In this document: positions 10,701 through 23,344 of the stretch, one piece after another
Position numbering within the stretch: the first letter of the stretch is position 1
Layout of the letters: the number at the start of each line of letters is the position of its first letter
DNA from: Otis tarda
Lineage: Eukaryota > Chordata > Aves > Otidiformes > Otididae
Assembly (NCBI GenBank): GCA_026413225.1
Contig: CM048591.1
Span: forward strand, 74,736,052 to 74,800,051
Reading direction: 5' to 3'
DNA length: 64,000 nt
Position numbers and translations under genes: made by a program
Notes under the pieces: model-generated
Told to the model about the DNA's origin: nothing
The model's database searches: none
What the model saw: the letters and a program-made list of their open reading frames with translations, nothing else

Positions 10701-13020
10701 CCTTTTCTAAAGCTTGGAGACATGCCGCTGCCCATGGTAGGACCAATGACAGTATGCAGCTCCAAGCCCTGTTCTCTCCTCCTCTGTTGACCCGCTCCCT
10801 GCCCCATTTCACACGGCTTCACATTTTCCAGAGCAGTGCCCAAAGTTGGTCTCTCTCTTCTGAGCATCCTTCTGGGCTCTGGTTTGTGCAAGGGTATTTT
10901 TTCCAGTCTGGTGAGTTGCTGTGCTCTTTATCTCTGTGCCAGGAAACATGGACATTCCTACCTGCAGAGCGGAGGTCTTCTGCACCGATGCCTCTGTGCT
11001 ACCTCTGTCGCTCTGTGGGACAAAGTCACTGAGGAAAATGGTAAGGAAGACAAAGCAGCAGAAACTCCCAGCATCTGTGATATTTTTATCACTGAGAATG
11101 AGGCAAAGTCCATGGAAATGGATTAGATAGCTTCCAGGAAAGCAGGAGAAGCCAAACTCCGACTTGTTCTTCTTCCTGCAGCTCTGGGAGCAGTGCTTAA
11201 ACAGGAGAGCAGGCAACGCTGGAGGATAGCTCCTCCCAGGAAAGGGTGCCTGGGCAAGGTTTCCCAGGTCAGGGTTATGCTAGTAAAGCAAATATGAGCC
11301 TCGTGGCCCTAGCCTGTACACAGAGTAGGGCAGGGACAGTAAAAAAAAAAAGCTGAAGGCAGGAGCCAAGGCAAGTACTGGGCCTACTCCCGAGAGCAGA
11401 AATGAAGCAATCCTTGCTGTAAAGATACCATGATTTAAACTCTCTTTGCAAAGTGCCTGTGCAGAGGGCTGAAATCCTCCTTGGGAGGGTCAGAAAGCTC
11501 TGGATCCCATCTCAGTTTTTCTGGGAACCACAGGCATGGTGCACGGGTAGTTCTCAGTAGACAAGCACTTTTTTCTCAGATGTTGCCCTCTTCCTGAGTT
11601 GGGGTACAGACCAATGCAGCAGGCGAATGAGGGCACATGCAAGCGCAGGACTAGGAGCAGCGGATCTCTCCTGAAGCTGCCTGTCCTGCCCCAGCCCCAC
11701 CTGGGTCTCGTTTAGCAGGGGAGCATTTGCATGTAGCACATTTGCCTATCTGCCAAAAGGACACTTGAAATGGTGCTGCTCCTGAATGCCACCCAGTGTC
11801 ATTGCGTGGCAGGTTGCCACCCTGTGCTGAATCCAGCGACAGGCTTTTCACCGCCCTCTGTAGCACAGTAGCTCTCCTCCCATCAGGTACCCGTGGAGTT
11901 TTGCTTTCCAGGCTACAGAAAGTTTGGCTCTGCCAATGCTGTTCAGCTCTCGGACACCTTCCATCTGGTTACGTGTGAAGTTACTTAAAAACAGTTATTA
12001 AAAAAGTGTTTCACAGTATTTGCCCTAAGCAGGGCAAATCTTAAATCTTGGAAAAAATAATCCATATTGCCTTAGAAAAGTGTAGCTACCATTTTGCCTG
12101 AACTGCTGTCACAGATGCAGTGCACTTTTCTAAGGAGCCTCACATTGATGTTATTGGGAACACTGTCTGGTAACGTGAATGATGCCAGGAAGAACCCATC
12201 TTCCTTGTCATCCTTTGGTTTCTTCCAGTCTATCTGGCCCTTAAAAGGAGCCTGTGCTGGCAACAAAATTGCAGGGTAATATGCACAGAGAACCCAGACA
12301 GTTCTTTCATTGCGATAAACAAATAGAAGAAGTCAAAGATTGTCTTGCTAACATCTACTTAAATTTAATTAGTTCACATTATTTTTCTCTGACATTTTAT
12401 CTAATTCAATTTGAATGCCAAAATACACACACACAGAGAAACAAAAACAAAACCAGAACAGCACTGCTCCAAGTTCCTGCTCTTATAATATTCAGCTCCT
12501 CCTACGCATAGAGGCTCTTTTGCTTACAGTCAGGGAGGATCTCTCCTGACCCCTCCTGCTTGTGGTCATGGCTGTGGCTCATGTTTCTCTTTTTATTCGT
12601 AAAGGTCTTGATGTCGGTAACTGATGCCTGAAGTTTTAATTGAAAAGATTGATTTTGCTAATGATAGCCTGGCATCTGACAGCTTCCATAGAAATCAATA
12701 GGAGTTCAGTGTCTCACAGTTTTAAAAATCATGGCACTCATTTAAAGGCTTAATAAGCATTGAAGAACTTGACTTTACAGGCCCTTGCATCTATTTGAGG
12801 CTCATGCACCCCATGATACATTAATCCCTGTGCAATTGCTATGGCTGTGATGCACCCTGCCAGGCAAATCAAGTCTTGGAGCAGAAAAAAACAACCCCTC
12901 ACTGGGATTTTATAAGTAAAAGTTCAAGTGGGAAGTTGACCTGTTTGTCTTTCTTGGTCTCTAGGTTCTGTTTTGGTGAACTCTTGGTTCCTATGGAGTT
13001 GAAAAGATCAGAAGCCTCTT
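7781..13020. other. Probable start of CORO2A intron 1; no confirmed exon
   Basis: GC falls back to background by about 8100. I see no exon supported by a known protein. A short minus-strand frame at 12075-12249 with a splice-acceptor-like edge is listed separately. Small A-runs occur near 9980 and 11341. Confidence 0.45.
12072..12249 (-). other. Unidentified minus-strand open frame with exon-like edge
   Basis: On the minus strand a pyrimidine-containing stretch ending ttttgttgccag (to about 12250) is followed by an open frame including APFKGQIDWKKPKDDKEDG, FFLASFTLPDSVPNNINVRL and LLRKVHCIC, ending in TAA at 12072-12074. The composition looks more protein-like than most chance frames here, but I do not recognise the family and no partner exon is found. 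It could be a chance frame, a terminal exon of an antisense gene, or part of an old pseudogene. Confidence 0.2.
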
Positions 13021-14118
13021 AGTCATAGTTTAGCCCCACTTGGGACCAAGCTACGCAGTCTCTCACTCACTCCCCCCATCCTGTGAAGGAATGGGGGAGA
13101 GATAATACAACAAAAACTGAGATAAGGACAGGGAGAGATTCTTGAAGTTACTCTCATGGGCATAACAGACTCGACTTGGGGAAAACTGTTTATTTCTTAT
13201 TATTATTAAAACCAAAGCAAGATAATGAGGAAGAAAACAAAACCAACTTCCTCCCCACCTCTCTCTCTTCCCAGGCTTAACTTCATTTCAATTATCTCTA
13301 CCTTCTTCCCCTCCCAAGCGGCACAGGGTGGGAATAGGAATGGGAGCTGCAGTCAGGTCATCACATGTTGCTTTCCACCGCTCCTTTGTCCTTGGGGGAA
13401 GAACTCCTCACATTCCTCCCCTGCTCCAGCCTGGGGTCCTTCCCACGGGCTGCAGTCCTTTGTGAAACTGCTCCAACCTAGGTTATTTTCCACAGGGTGC
13501 AGTTCCTCTGGAACGGCTGCCCCAGTGGGCCCTCCACAGGCCACAGCCTCCTTCAGGCATCCGCCTGCCCCGGCATGGGGTCCTCCGTGGGCTGCAGGTG
13601 GATCTCTGCTCCTGCGTGGGCCTCTGTGGGCTGCAGGGGCACAGCCGGCCTCACCAGGGGCTGCACCACGGGCTGCAGGGGAATCTCTGCCCGCAGCACC
13701 ATTGCTGTTCCCCCTCCTCCCTCACTCACCTTGGCGTCTGCAGCCGTTCCTCTCACAAGAAATCCTTCACGACTGGCTCAGGCAGATGCCTCTCAGGTTC
13801 CCTTCACAGCTCCTCTCCTCTCCACTTCTTGCAGCTGGGCCGGGCCTAGACGGGCCCAGGCGGCCGCCCGGTGGGAGGCCAGAGGGTGAGGGCCGCAAGG
13901 CCTGCAAGGCTCGCATTTCCCGCTCTCTGCCCCTGCTTCTGCTTCTTTCTTTTTTTTTTTTTTTTAAAAAAAAAATTATTTCCCCTTGTTAAATACGTTA
14001 TCACAGAGGTGTTATCACTGTTGGCAATGAGCTCGGCTCTGGCCAGCGATGGGTCCTCCCTAGGCCTGGCCGAGTCCACCGGACAAAGGGGAAACTTCCA
14101 GCAGCTTCTCAGAGAAGC
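13021..14118 (-). mobile_element. ERVL-like LTR, copy B, 5'-truncated
   Basis: It aligns along most of its length with the LTR at 2300-3450 in the same orientation: the same end motif (now AG where copy A has TG), the same GC-rich repeated block at about 13430-13750 and the same TAAATACGTTATC box near 13989. Similarity stops near 14118, about 60 bp before the expected LTR start, and no target duplication is seen. It carries a T15-A10 tract at 13951-13975 that copy A lacks. Long open frames here are LTR-internal shadows. Confidence 0.8.
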
Positions 14119-14879
14119 ACTCTGATTTTCTAGATAATGGATTCTGCAATCTGGCTGACAAACTGGAACAAGAGCCAGTATCTGGAAGTTATTATTTGGC
14201 AAAATAAGGCGGCAGTTGTGTTTTTAGCAGTAAAGAGGAGGAATCGTGGGAAGAGCTTCCTGGGATGATGCATTGCTAGAAACTTGAACAGGATGATCTT
14301 CTAAATAATGTCACTCAGTGCAGACAGCAGTGTTCTCTGGAAGTAATATCTCTCAGCCTGCTGTTAGCTGAACAGCAGCTACGTGGCATCCTGCAGAGAT
14401 TTCTTTCCCTGTCTTGTCACCCCCAATGCATCCCATGTCACCATGGTGGAGAGCATACACTCCTCTCTCCATGTTCTGCTGGGCTTTGCCTTTAGGGCCC
14501 CAAAGTGGTATTGTTCCCCAACGTGACAGCTAGCTTTCTCTCCTGAGTTTTGTTTTATGGTCATTGGAGGGATGACAATTTGAAGGCAGGAGTCCTCTGA
14601 GCCTCTCTGGACATGGACTGTAAGTGGAGATGGACTTCACTGACTGTGTTGGCTGGAAAACTGGAGAGGGAGGGCAGGTGACTCATCCTCCTGAAGGCAG
14701 AGCACTGAAGGCAGGACTGGTACCTGCCTCTGCAGCTGGTGTGTATTGACTAACTGAAGTACAGTTATTAGCCAGACAGGGGCTTAGCAGGATGGCTTGC
14801 TTGTCTGTAGCAGCTCCACCTTTGGAAATTTTCAGAATTCGCATGTACAAGGCTGTGAGAAACATGGCCTGACTTAGAG

Positions 14880-14962
14880 GCTGACCCTGCTTTGAGTAAG
14901 AGTTTGGGCTACAGACCCTCAGAGGCCCCTTCCAGCCTAAATTCGCCTGTGATTCTGTGATG
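14880..14962 (+). mobile_element. CR1 3' terminus, short diverged copy
   Basis: Contains CCTCAGAGGCCCCTTCCAGC followed by CTGTGATTCTGTGATG, the end of the CR1 3' UTR. About 80 bp. Confidence 0.7.
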
Positions 14963-16589
14963 ACAGTAGAAGTGAAAACCTATGAATGATATTAGGAACA
15001 AAAGTTCCAAGGAGTTAAACCAAGGAAACGTATAGCTAAAGTCAACCTGGAAAGTCTACCTTCATCCCTATCTCCCATGCTTCTTTCCCAACGCTCATGC
15101 TGGATGTTGAACTTGGATAAGTGGTGAAAATCCCTGACTTTCTGCTGCAGCACGCGTATCTGCTGTATGAGTCCACCCACTGAACAGAAGCAAAATATCA
15201 AAGGATGTCCTTGAGTATATTGTGGTAATCCTTGAGATTTCAAAAAACATTTCAATAAAGCTCATCTTGCTGTTAGCTTGGGGAATCTCTTACTGTTGAG
15301 AGCTTGGTTTTGGTGCCCAGCCCTTTGTGGGCTGTTAATGGAACAGGACTTCTTAAGCTTAATTGAGAGTAGCTCTGTTTGATGTGTAAAGAGGGAACTG
15401 AAGTTACAATCTCTCTACCTTCTCTTTCTTTCAGTTTTGAGAAACCAGTGAAACCAGTCATTATCTTGTGTATGGTTTTGTGTATTTCAGAAGAGTTTTC
15501 CAGTGTCTCACCTATTCTTCCTTCCCTAACAGCATGACTTGGAATATGGACTTTTCTGTGATTTCATGACAGCTTGTGTCTTACATATAAAAAAAACATA
15601 GCAGTGTTTATACTCTTGTTTCTGCCTGTATTGGAGTCAAGCTCAGTTGTGGAGGTTTGGAAGATGAATGATGCAGACACCATATGTGGCACTAAAAGGG
15701 TTTCACACACCTTTCATCGTTGTGGGGTTCTGCTGCCACTGGTGCTGTTGGCCACCAGCAGTGCTGGCAGATGACCGCATAGTGTCTTAGTCTATGTCTG
15801 GAAATCTGCAAGTGTCTTGAACTCCTGCAGAAAGGCAAATCTTCCCCAGGAAATTCAGATCTTAATTCTGAGCGCTTTCTAAAAACCTTTCCCTCTCTTT
15901 ACTTCCGTATCTGCCTGTGTCATTGTGTCCTGTGCTTGTCCTTCCTGTTCATGGAGTTCCCTGGCATCACGGGATGGTCAGGGTGTCACGCAGGGCAGTG
16001 GAAGCATGCACCTGCAGCCCTCAAGCCTGCTCGGGGACCCCTCTGTGGGACTGTTCTGCTGTCACCTCTGGCAGAGCAAGAGCTGGAAGCACAGTGCTGA
16101 CTCTCCTGCGGCACTAAGCAATCTGCAGAAGTTTCCTGGAGCCTTGACACTTTCTCTGGTACTGAAAAGCCCTAGATGCAGACCTAATTTCATGAATGCA
16201 TAGAAGATATCCAGAGAAAACTGCATATTCCGTCAGGTGCAGTGTGGCCCAGTGTGTCCTACCCAGTGCTTTTCTTCTCACTCTTCTTCACATAGACAAT
16301 CTTTGTTTTTGCTGCCTAAGGCATGGAAATCACAATCGCGTCTCAAGCTGCCTGGCCTGCATTATGTCAGGAGTTCAAATGCTGCTTTAATTCACAGCCA
16401 GACTTCAAGGGTTGTGCTACCTTTCCTTTTTTTTTTTGGTTTCATTTTCCTTTCCACTGGCACTATGTAAAGCTCAAATACTGTCTGGATACTTCTACAG
16501 TGCAAATGTAGAAATGCAATGCCTCAATTGCCTCATGCAATGCTAGCTTCCTGCAGCTCATTGAAGACCCGGTAATGCAGAAGAGAAGG

Positions 16590-17100
16590 CTAAGAGGGAC
16601 AACTGTTCAGTCTGGAAAAGGTATGCCTGAAAAGGGATATGACATATAGCCTTTGACATATGGTAGGATGATGGGATGGAGTGTTCAGATAGGGAGTGAT
16701 TGTTCCTCTGTTTATCACTGCCTAGGAACTACAGGATACAGATAAACATTGGAACTCATTGACACAGGATGTTGGGGATGTGGTTCAAGAAAAGCCATTA
16801 GATGAATCTGCAGGCGGAAAATCCATTAGGGCTGGCTAAACAGACAGATGAGCCTTTGGCTCAAAAAGTCCCTGAGGCACAGACACCCAGAGCTGAATCA
16901 AAGGCAGAGAAAAGATCAGCTTGTCAGTGTGGATATCAGCTATGCTGGAGAAACAGGCTGGCATGGAAAGTAGCAGTGGTAGAGGGACAGGGAGTGACCC
17001 TGTAGTGGGGAGCTCAGTTGGGATGTGGAGTTTCCAGCGGAAGGGTTGGAGAGAGGGGTGGTGCAGAGGGACAGAGCTGGAAGGCCATCAAAACTTGTAT
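16590..17100 (+). mobile_element. Possible ancient LINE relic
   Basis: Contains AGAAGGCTAAGAGGGACAAC then GTTCAGTCTGGAAAAGG and downstream GGAACTCATTGACACAGGAT, similar in order to old LINE 3' regions (L3/CR1-L type). No reliable ends. Confidence 0.35.
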
Positions 17101-20100
17101 TAGAGGAGATGTACAAAGAAGTTGACAGGGATGAAGCATGTAGAAAATAAACTACTATGTGAGAAGAGAGGCTGATCGTCATTCCTGGTAGATGAGAGGT
17201 GGTGGAACACCCAAAACCAGTACAAGGGAGCAATACTTGGAGGAGAGGAGGTAAAGAAAATAGTCTATCTGAAGACAGGCAAGGCTGAAGGTCAAACAGA
17301 GAGGGATGTCTACAGAAAAGTGTCTGTGCAGAGACTGACCTCACCTCTCTATTAACTATCACCTACCAGTGCAAGAGGAGTAGGCCTGTGGAATGAAAGA
17401 GATGCTACTGGGACTTTATCCCCACAGGCATTTTGAATGTTTTGATTTGGCCCAGCTGGTCCCATTAGCAAATGGAGTGCACTGGGTTCTGATCCTGGAA
17501 TGTTTTTAGTTTCATCTGAAGGGAATGCTGTCTGCATGCTCCAAGACAGCTTTGCAATGCAAACTGTAAGAGTGCAGTAAATGGCAGCAATAAGGAGATT
17601 TGCTTAAAAAGCATGCTCCCGGTCTTGACCAAACACTGCTTCTGCACTTGCACTGATGGATTTGGTTCAGAGTGATGCTGCTTGTTTCCCAGAGAGTGTG
17701 CATTTGCCAAGCCCAGCGGGTCAATCAGTGGGCACAAAATCTCATTTCTCTGGCAGGGAAAGGATGGGTAGTCTTCCCACTTAGTCAACATGAATCAAAG
17801 CCAGACTAAGAACCAGAAAGAGCAAAACTGAACCCGGTATCTCTGCTCTATATGGTGAATCGATTTTAAAACTTGTGATGCGGCAGAAGAAAGCATTGGC
17901 TATTGTGTCTGTAACACCTGCCTTTGCCACGCTGTCTTGCTGTCTTGTCATGCACCAAATAAATGGGGCCTGCTGTTAGAGAGCTCAAAAGTGCGTTAGG
18001 AATTTTCTGGAGAACAGAGGGATGTCAATTATGGTTTAGTCAGCCAGGCAAAGAGAAAAGCCTCAACTGGAATCACAAAGTAATTCCACAGGCGCTGCAT
18101 GAGTGTGGGAGAGCTCCCCACACTTCTGTGGACACCTAATGTTTTCTGTGTGCAGATGATGCTACAAGGGAAATGGAAGAACTCTGCAGCTATGCGCTTC
18201 AGAGAAGACCTTTGATGCTGCCTGCCACCTTTCAAAGAACAAGGTTCTGCTGTTGTTGCTCCCAGAAGGACAGGGACTGTTTCCCTTTGCTCCTGGCTGA
18301 CAGCTGGGAAACCCCTAGCTGGTTCTTCTCTAGTCCATGACAGTAGGTACCTGTGTCTTTTGCTGCTAAATCAGTGGCATAGAACTCCTGGAAGGGCAAT
18401 TACAGAGCCAGACTCTTCTTGGCAGTGACAGCATAACAAGGAAAAAAGGATGCAAGCTGCAGCTGGAGGGAAGTAGGTCAGGTGTTAGAGAAAGCCACGT
18501 CCCTGAGAGGGCAGTGCAGCCCTGGAACCAGGGCTAGGTAGCTTTGGAGAAGCTAAGGCCAGGCTTGGTCTTGCTGGCTGGAATCTCATCACGTCCTGCA
18601 AGAATTCTAGTCCATGGGCTGGTTCATACACAAACCTGCAGTCATGGGGGAATGTGGTTACGTAAGATCACATTAGATGTAAGGGCCTGTATATTCAGAC
18701 ATTTGGGTGAAGCATGTAGCCTCCAAACCTTCACAGAACTCAGGAGAAACATCTGCACTTGGTGTATTTCCACTGCCTCACCATCCTGCTGGCCACTTCA
18801 GATTTCCTAACATATCTGTATTCTGGTGGCAGCCACAACTCCTCAGCTAGGCAGAAGAGGTTTGGGAAGAACCCTGGCTAGCCCAGTGGACCCTACTTGG
18901 ACTCTTGTTGGCAGCTAACCAAGGTCTTGGGATTTCCTGAAGGTGGCCAAACCTACAAAACCAGTGATGTCCAGCTTTCCTGCAAGGAAAGTGTTCTGTA
19001 CAGTAGCCTTTAGCAGAGATACGCTATCTGCCAGCTGTCTGCAGGGATGCTTGGACCTCATGATAAAGAGCAGTGGGACCAAGCGTCCCTATCTTCCCAA
19101 ACACCATGGCAGGCTACTGAGACCCAGCTGCACATTTTCAATGGGGAGCTGAACTTTGGTTCCTGAAACTCAGAAACCATCTTGGCCTTGAATAGCAGAA
19201 AGCTTCTTCCTGTGACATAGGAGAGCGAAAGCATAGTCTTCTGGTTTCAGGAGAAACTGCTGAGCTTTCAGAGGGTGAGATGATGAGGCTGCCTTTCTGA
19301 CAAGAAATGTGGCAATGTCTCTTAAAGTTTGTGCATTTCACCACTTCCTTTTTATCATGAGTTTTTGCAGGGTGCAGGGGCGGAGGAGGCTTCCAGTTTT
19401 TATGGTTCTTTGAACTGGGGTTGTTGTATTTGCTTTTCTTTCGTAACAGAGCAGGATCTTGCCAGCGTAGGAAGGCTCTGTGAGGTGGAATTTGCCCTCT
19501 TATTGAATTCAGAAGCACATTAGTACTTACAAGGAAGTTGATAAGCAATAATATTTTCTTTGCTGCCCAGGTAACTGGCAGAGTGAAAGAGGGTATTGTC
19601 TCTAGAGAATGCAGGCAAGTCAGCTTTATCTTTCTGCCGGAGTACACAGGCTATCTTGGAAAGCTGGAGGTGAACCAAGGGAAGGAGGGACTCACCCTCA
19701 AAAGAGGCTGGGGTGGCCCCATCCTCTGTTTCAGTCGTACTGTCTGCTGCCCTTCCTGGGAGCTCTGATAAGCCTAATGAAACGGAGTTGAGTTTCGGGG
19801 TTGTTTTGGGTTTTGCCAGGCTTTCACTATCCCCCAACCCACTACTGTATTTCTTAAAGGCCACGTTGACTGAAGCTGTTTGTGTCCTCAGCGGATCGTC
19901 TCTCTTTCTGTCTGAGCTTGCAGACTAGGGGCACCACATGAAGCAGATATGGGAAAAGTGGTGAAGGGGGTTGAACAGCTAGAAAATGGTGTTGCCACCA
20001 AGTGTGGGATCATCCCTGGAGGATTCCGCTGTCCCTCCTGGGATGCACAAACTGACTTTGCATTGACTGAGCACAAGTTTCTTCACACTCATTGGAGGGT

Positions 20101-20459
20101 GGGCCATGCTCTCCGACTTGATTTCTAGCTGACGTTGGCTTAAAAATATGAGACAACTTCTCCTGTGGCCTGCAGGAATTCATGTGCAGTGAGGTGGTGT
20201 TTCACTCCCTGGGCCTGAGTGAGAGGTGTGAACCTTCAGGAAGTGGAGCTCCAGGTGCTGTTGGCAGTAGAGTGACAGTGGTGGTGCCACTGGTGCCTCA
20301 GGCTCCCTCGCTCCAGGGTGAATCATTTTGGTTGCTTATGGGAAGAGCGATGCTTGTCTGGCTGCTGCAGGGAAGTCCAGGGTCTGGCAACAGACCCTCC
20401 ATAGGCAGTTCCCAGTCCCTGGGCTTCCTAAGTAATCTGGAGGCTTCCAGCCTGCTTTA

Positions 20460-20720
20460 TGTCTCTCTTGAGGGGAAAAACAGCCCCGCATGAACTTCAA
20501 TACAGACAAATGCCAACTTCTGCCCCTGATTTGCAGCACCTCTGCAGTGGTGCAGGCTAGATACTACTGGGAAGAGAGCAGCTCTTCAGTGAAGGCCACA
20601 AGGGTCCTGGTGGGCAGCAAGTTTGACTGGAGTCATCTGGGTAACTTTGCAAGCCCTGCAGGCCAACTGCAGCCTGGGCTTCTCCACAAGACTGTAGGCA
20701 GTCAGGTTTCCCAAGGAGGC
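20460..20720 (+). mobile_element. Possible LINE relic
   Basis: Short peptide MNFNTDKCQLLPL recalls the CR1 '[12 protein letters not shown]' motif, followed by a plausible ADLGV-like region. No terminal repeat. Weak. Confidence 0.3.
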
Positions 20721-23322
20721 TATGGGCTCTCCATCTTCATCAGTCTTCTGAACTCAGCTAGACAGTCTGAGCAACATGACCTGTCTTTGTAGTGAGTGTT
20801 GCTGGGGGTTGAGAATAGGACTCAGGGCCTCCAGAAGTGTCTTCTGGCCCAATTTTTTTCCTGTGATTCTGTATGCTTTATTGTTATAATTTCTTCTCCC
20901 ACTTGTCTCAGGACAAAGCTCAAGTACACGTTCAGTGTCAGGATTGGAAGTGACCCCAGCAGTAAAATAAATAACAGGTAACATTTCAGCCAGCACTTCA
21001 TGACGTGGCCTCACTATACAATGTTCTGGGGGACCTACCCAAAACACAGTCTTGAGCCCCTCATCAGGTTAGGTGATAGGAGAGTTCAAGCCTCTTGGGA
21101 GCTGCCTGAGGCTGTGATCTCTGCCAGTTTTTCCTCTTTGCTTTCTTCCCTGCTCCTGGCCATTGCTGCTGGCTGTGCTGGGATGACCTAGTTAAAAATA
21201 AACCTGGCTGAGCTATTTTTGTGAGGCACATATGCTCCCTTGTCCATCTTGCTGCTGTGCCGGTGTGACAGAAGAGCATAGCCATGGAGTACTACCAGGT
21301 GGTGGGGATGCGGCAATACCGTGAGCAGGTGTCACCATCAGGGAGTTTTTATACTAGACCTCATTGGGCATTGCTGCTTGCCTTGGGGAGTGCATTGTGG
21401 TTTCAACTTTGGCTAAATGCAAATGCAGTCGGAAAGCTCATCCAAGATGGCCACTGGATTTTTTCTGTCTCAACCTTGCCTTGTGGAGAGTGGCCTTGTT
21501 TCACTCCTGGCAGCCCTAGCCTGCCTCTGCACATATGCATTTAAAATTATTTTGAGGTTCTCAACACTTGGTATGTCTTCTAACATGAAGCAAATTTGCG
21601 CAATGTGCATTCTGCCAAGTTTAGGGCTCTGGTGTGTCCTTGGCCCTTGGTGGGCTGCTTTGGGGTTCCTCACTGGAAAGATGCTCTCAGACGATGTGGT
21701 ACCAGCTGGTGATGATGTTTGTGGGGCTGCAGTGGGCTGCTGGAGTCTTGCTGTTCAACACAGGCCAGGTCTCTGTGCAATGTTTGCCTTCCCTGGCTCA
21801 GTTATTTGGGGGATGCAAAAGTACAGGAATCCCCTTCCGCTTGTGGTCCAAGCAGATGATGCCTGTGTCAGCAGAGGAGCCACTGTCTTGCCTCTCCTGG
21901 GGCTGTGTCCAGCCTCTGTGTAAGCTTTGACCTGCTGCTAGCATGGGGGAAGGTCTGACATGCATCCTGGCCAGCATGCACCAAAAACAAGGGGCAAGAG
22001 GGGCTGCTGTGCCCGCTTAGAGAAGGATTTGGGCCTCGCTGTTCTATGGACGAGGAAATCAACTAATTTCCATCTTGAGTGACTCCTTCGCCCCCTGCTT
22101 CATGTCCTCTGTATTTGTGCAATGCTTACACTACAGGCAGAGGTGTTTTTTCACAACCGACTTTCTAGGGCACTCTATTTAAGTATCTTGGCCACGCTGG
22201 AGAACTGCAAATATTCTGGAGTGTTATTTACAGCTGGATTTTCTGGTGAAAGATAACACATCTCTAGAATATAGTCTCGATCTTGCTTGCTGTTGTAATT
22301 TTGTCCCACACAACCTCTGCAGACCCAAATCCATCCGCTCCAGCAGCCTGTCCTCACTCGCATAGCCAGTAGCTTGCAGGTTGTGCTGCTGAAATGAGGT
22401 GACGGAAGCAGTTCCCCACAGCTCCCGGTGGACTGCCAAGGAGAAAGGACATACGTGCTTCTACAGAGCACTTATGTTGAAACTGGCGCTAGCAATGGAC
22501 ACGAACAAAAGCACCACTTTCCATCATCTGCTTTGCCTCTGAAAATACAGAGGTTTGAGTATGTAACTGAGGCTTGGTTTGGTGACTGTTCTTTGCCTGT
22601 ACCCCTGCATTGGGGAAGGGTACTTTGATGAGGATGCTGCTTTACAGCACAGGAGAGGCATGCGGTGTGTGTGCTGTCTGGCTGGTGGGGCTACCTTGTT
22701 CCTCTCGGGAAGGAGAGGGCACTTGGGCAGGCTGCAGGCTGTCAGCTGCTGCTTTTGGGGGGTGGCACATGTTTGTTTCTGAAAGTGAACTGAAACCTTA
22801 ATCTGAGCTCTCATAATCTGAGCCCCGTAGCAGTGGGTGTGGATCCTTTAGGAACAGAAGACAAAGAAATGCAATTGATAAAATTGCATCAATCACAAGA
22901 TGGTTGATTTAAAAGGCTGGTTCGCAGCTGGCCGATTTAAAAGGCTTCCAGCTCTGCTAGTAGATAGGGTTGTTTTTCCAAGGATATGCCTCTGAGCAGC
23001 TGTAAAAAGGTCCTGCTGCCTGACAGAAAGGCGTGGTGAAAGGTTTTTATTTGCTACTGTGGATTGATTGGAGTACAGATGCTCTGGAAGACGTGCTGCA
23101 TTATTCATGTGGCAGATACCTTTGCTAAAAGCTAATGCAGAGCCCGGAGGCTGGGAGAAGTGGTACAGTCCTTTGTGTGGTTTTGTTGATTCACTGGAGA
23201 GCGTGGGCTGCTCTTAAGCTTTTTTTTTCTGAATACTGAGATTGATAAAGCAAATCGAGGAATGCAAGATCACTTAGCTGAAGGCTCTCCACCTCCTTCC
23301 TTGTTCACAAACTATTCCCAGC

Positions 23323-23344
23323 TTTTTTTTTTTTTTTTTTTTTT
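23323..23344. repeat. T22 homopolymer
   Basis: A run of 22 T in non-coding sequence. On the minus strand it would be a poly(A) tract, but no processed gene copy is visible beside it. Confidence 0.95.

Noticed and set aside
13225-13992. 255-codon + strand open frame
   Set aside because: It is antisense to the LTR copy at 13021-14118 and its length comes from the LTR's GC-rich tandem units; the related LTR at 2300-3450 does not keep it as one frame.
23323-23344. T22 tract considered as the poly(A) tail of a processed pseudogene on the minus strand
   Set aside because: The sequence next to it on the minus strand shows no gene-like frame or target duplication.
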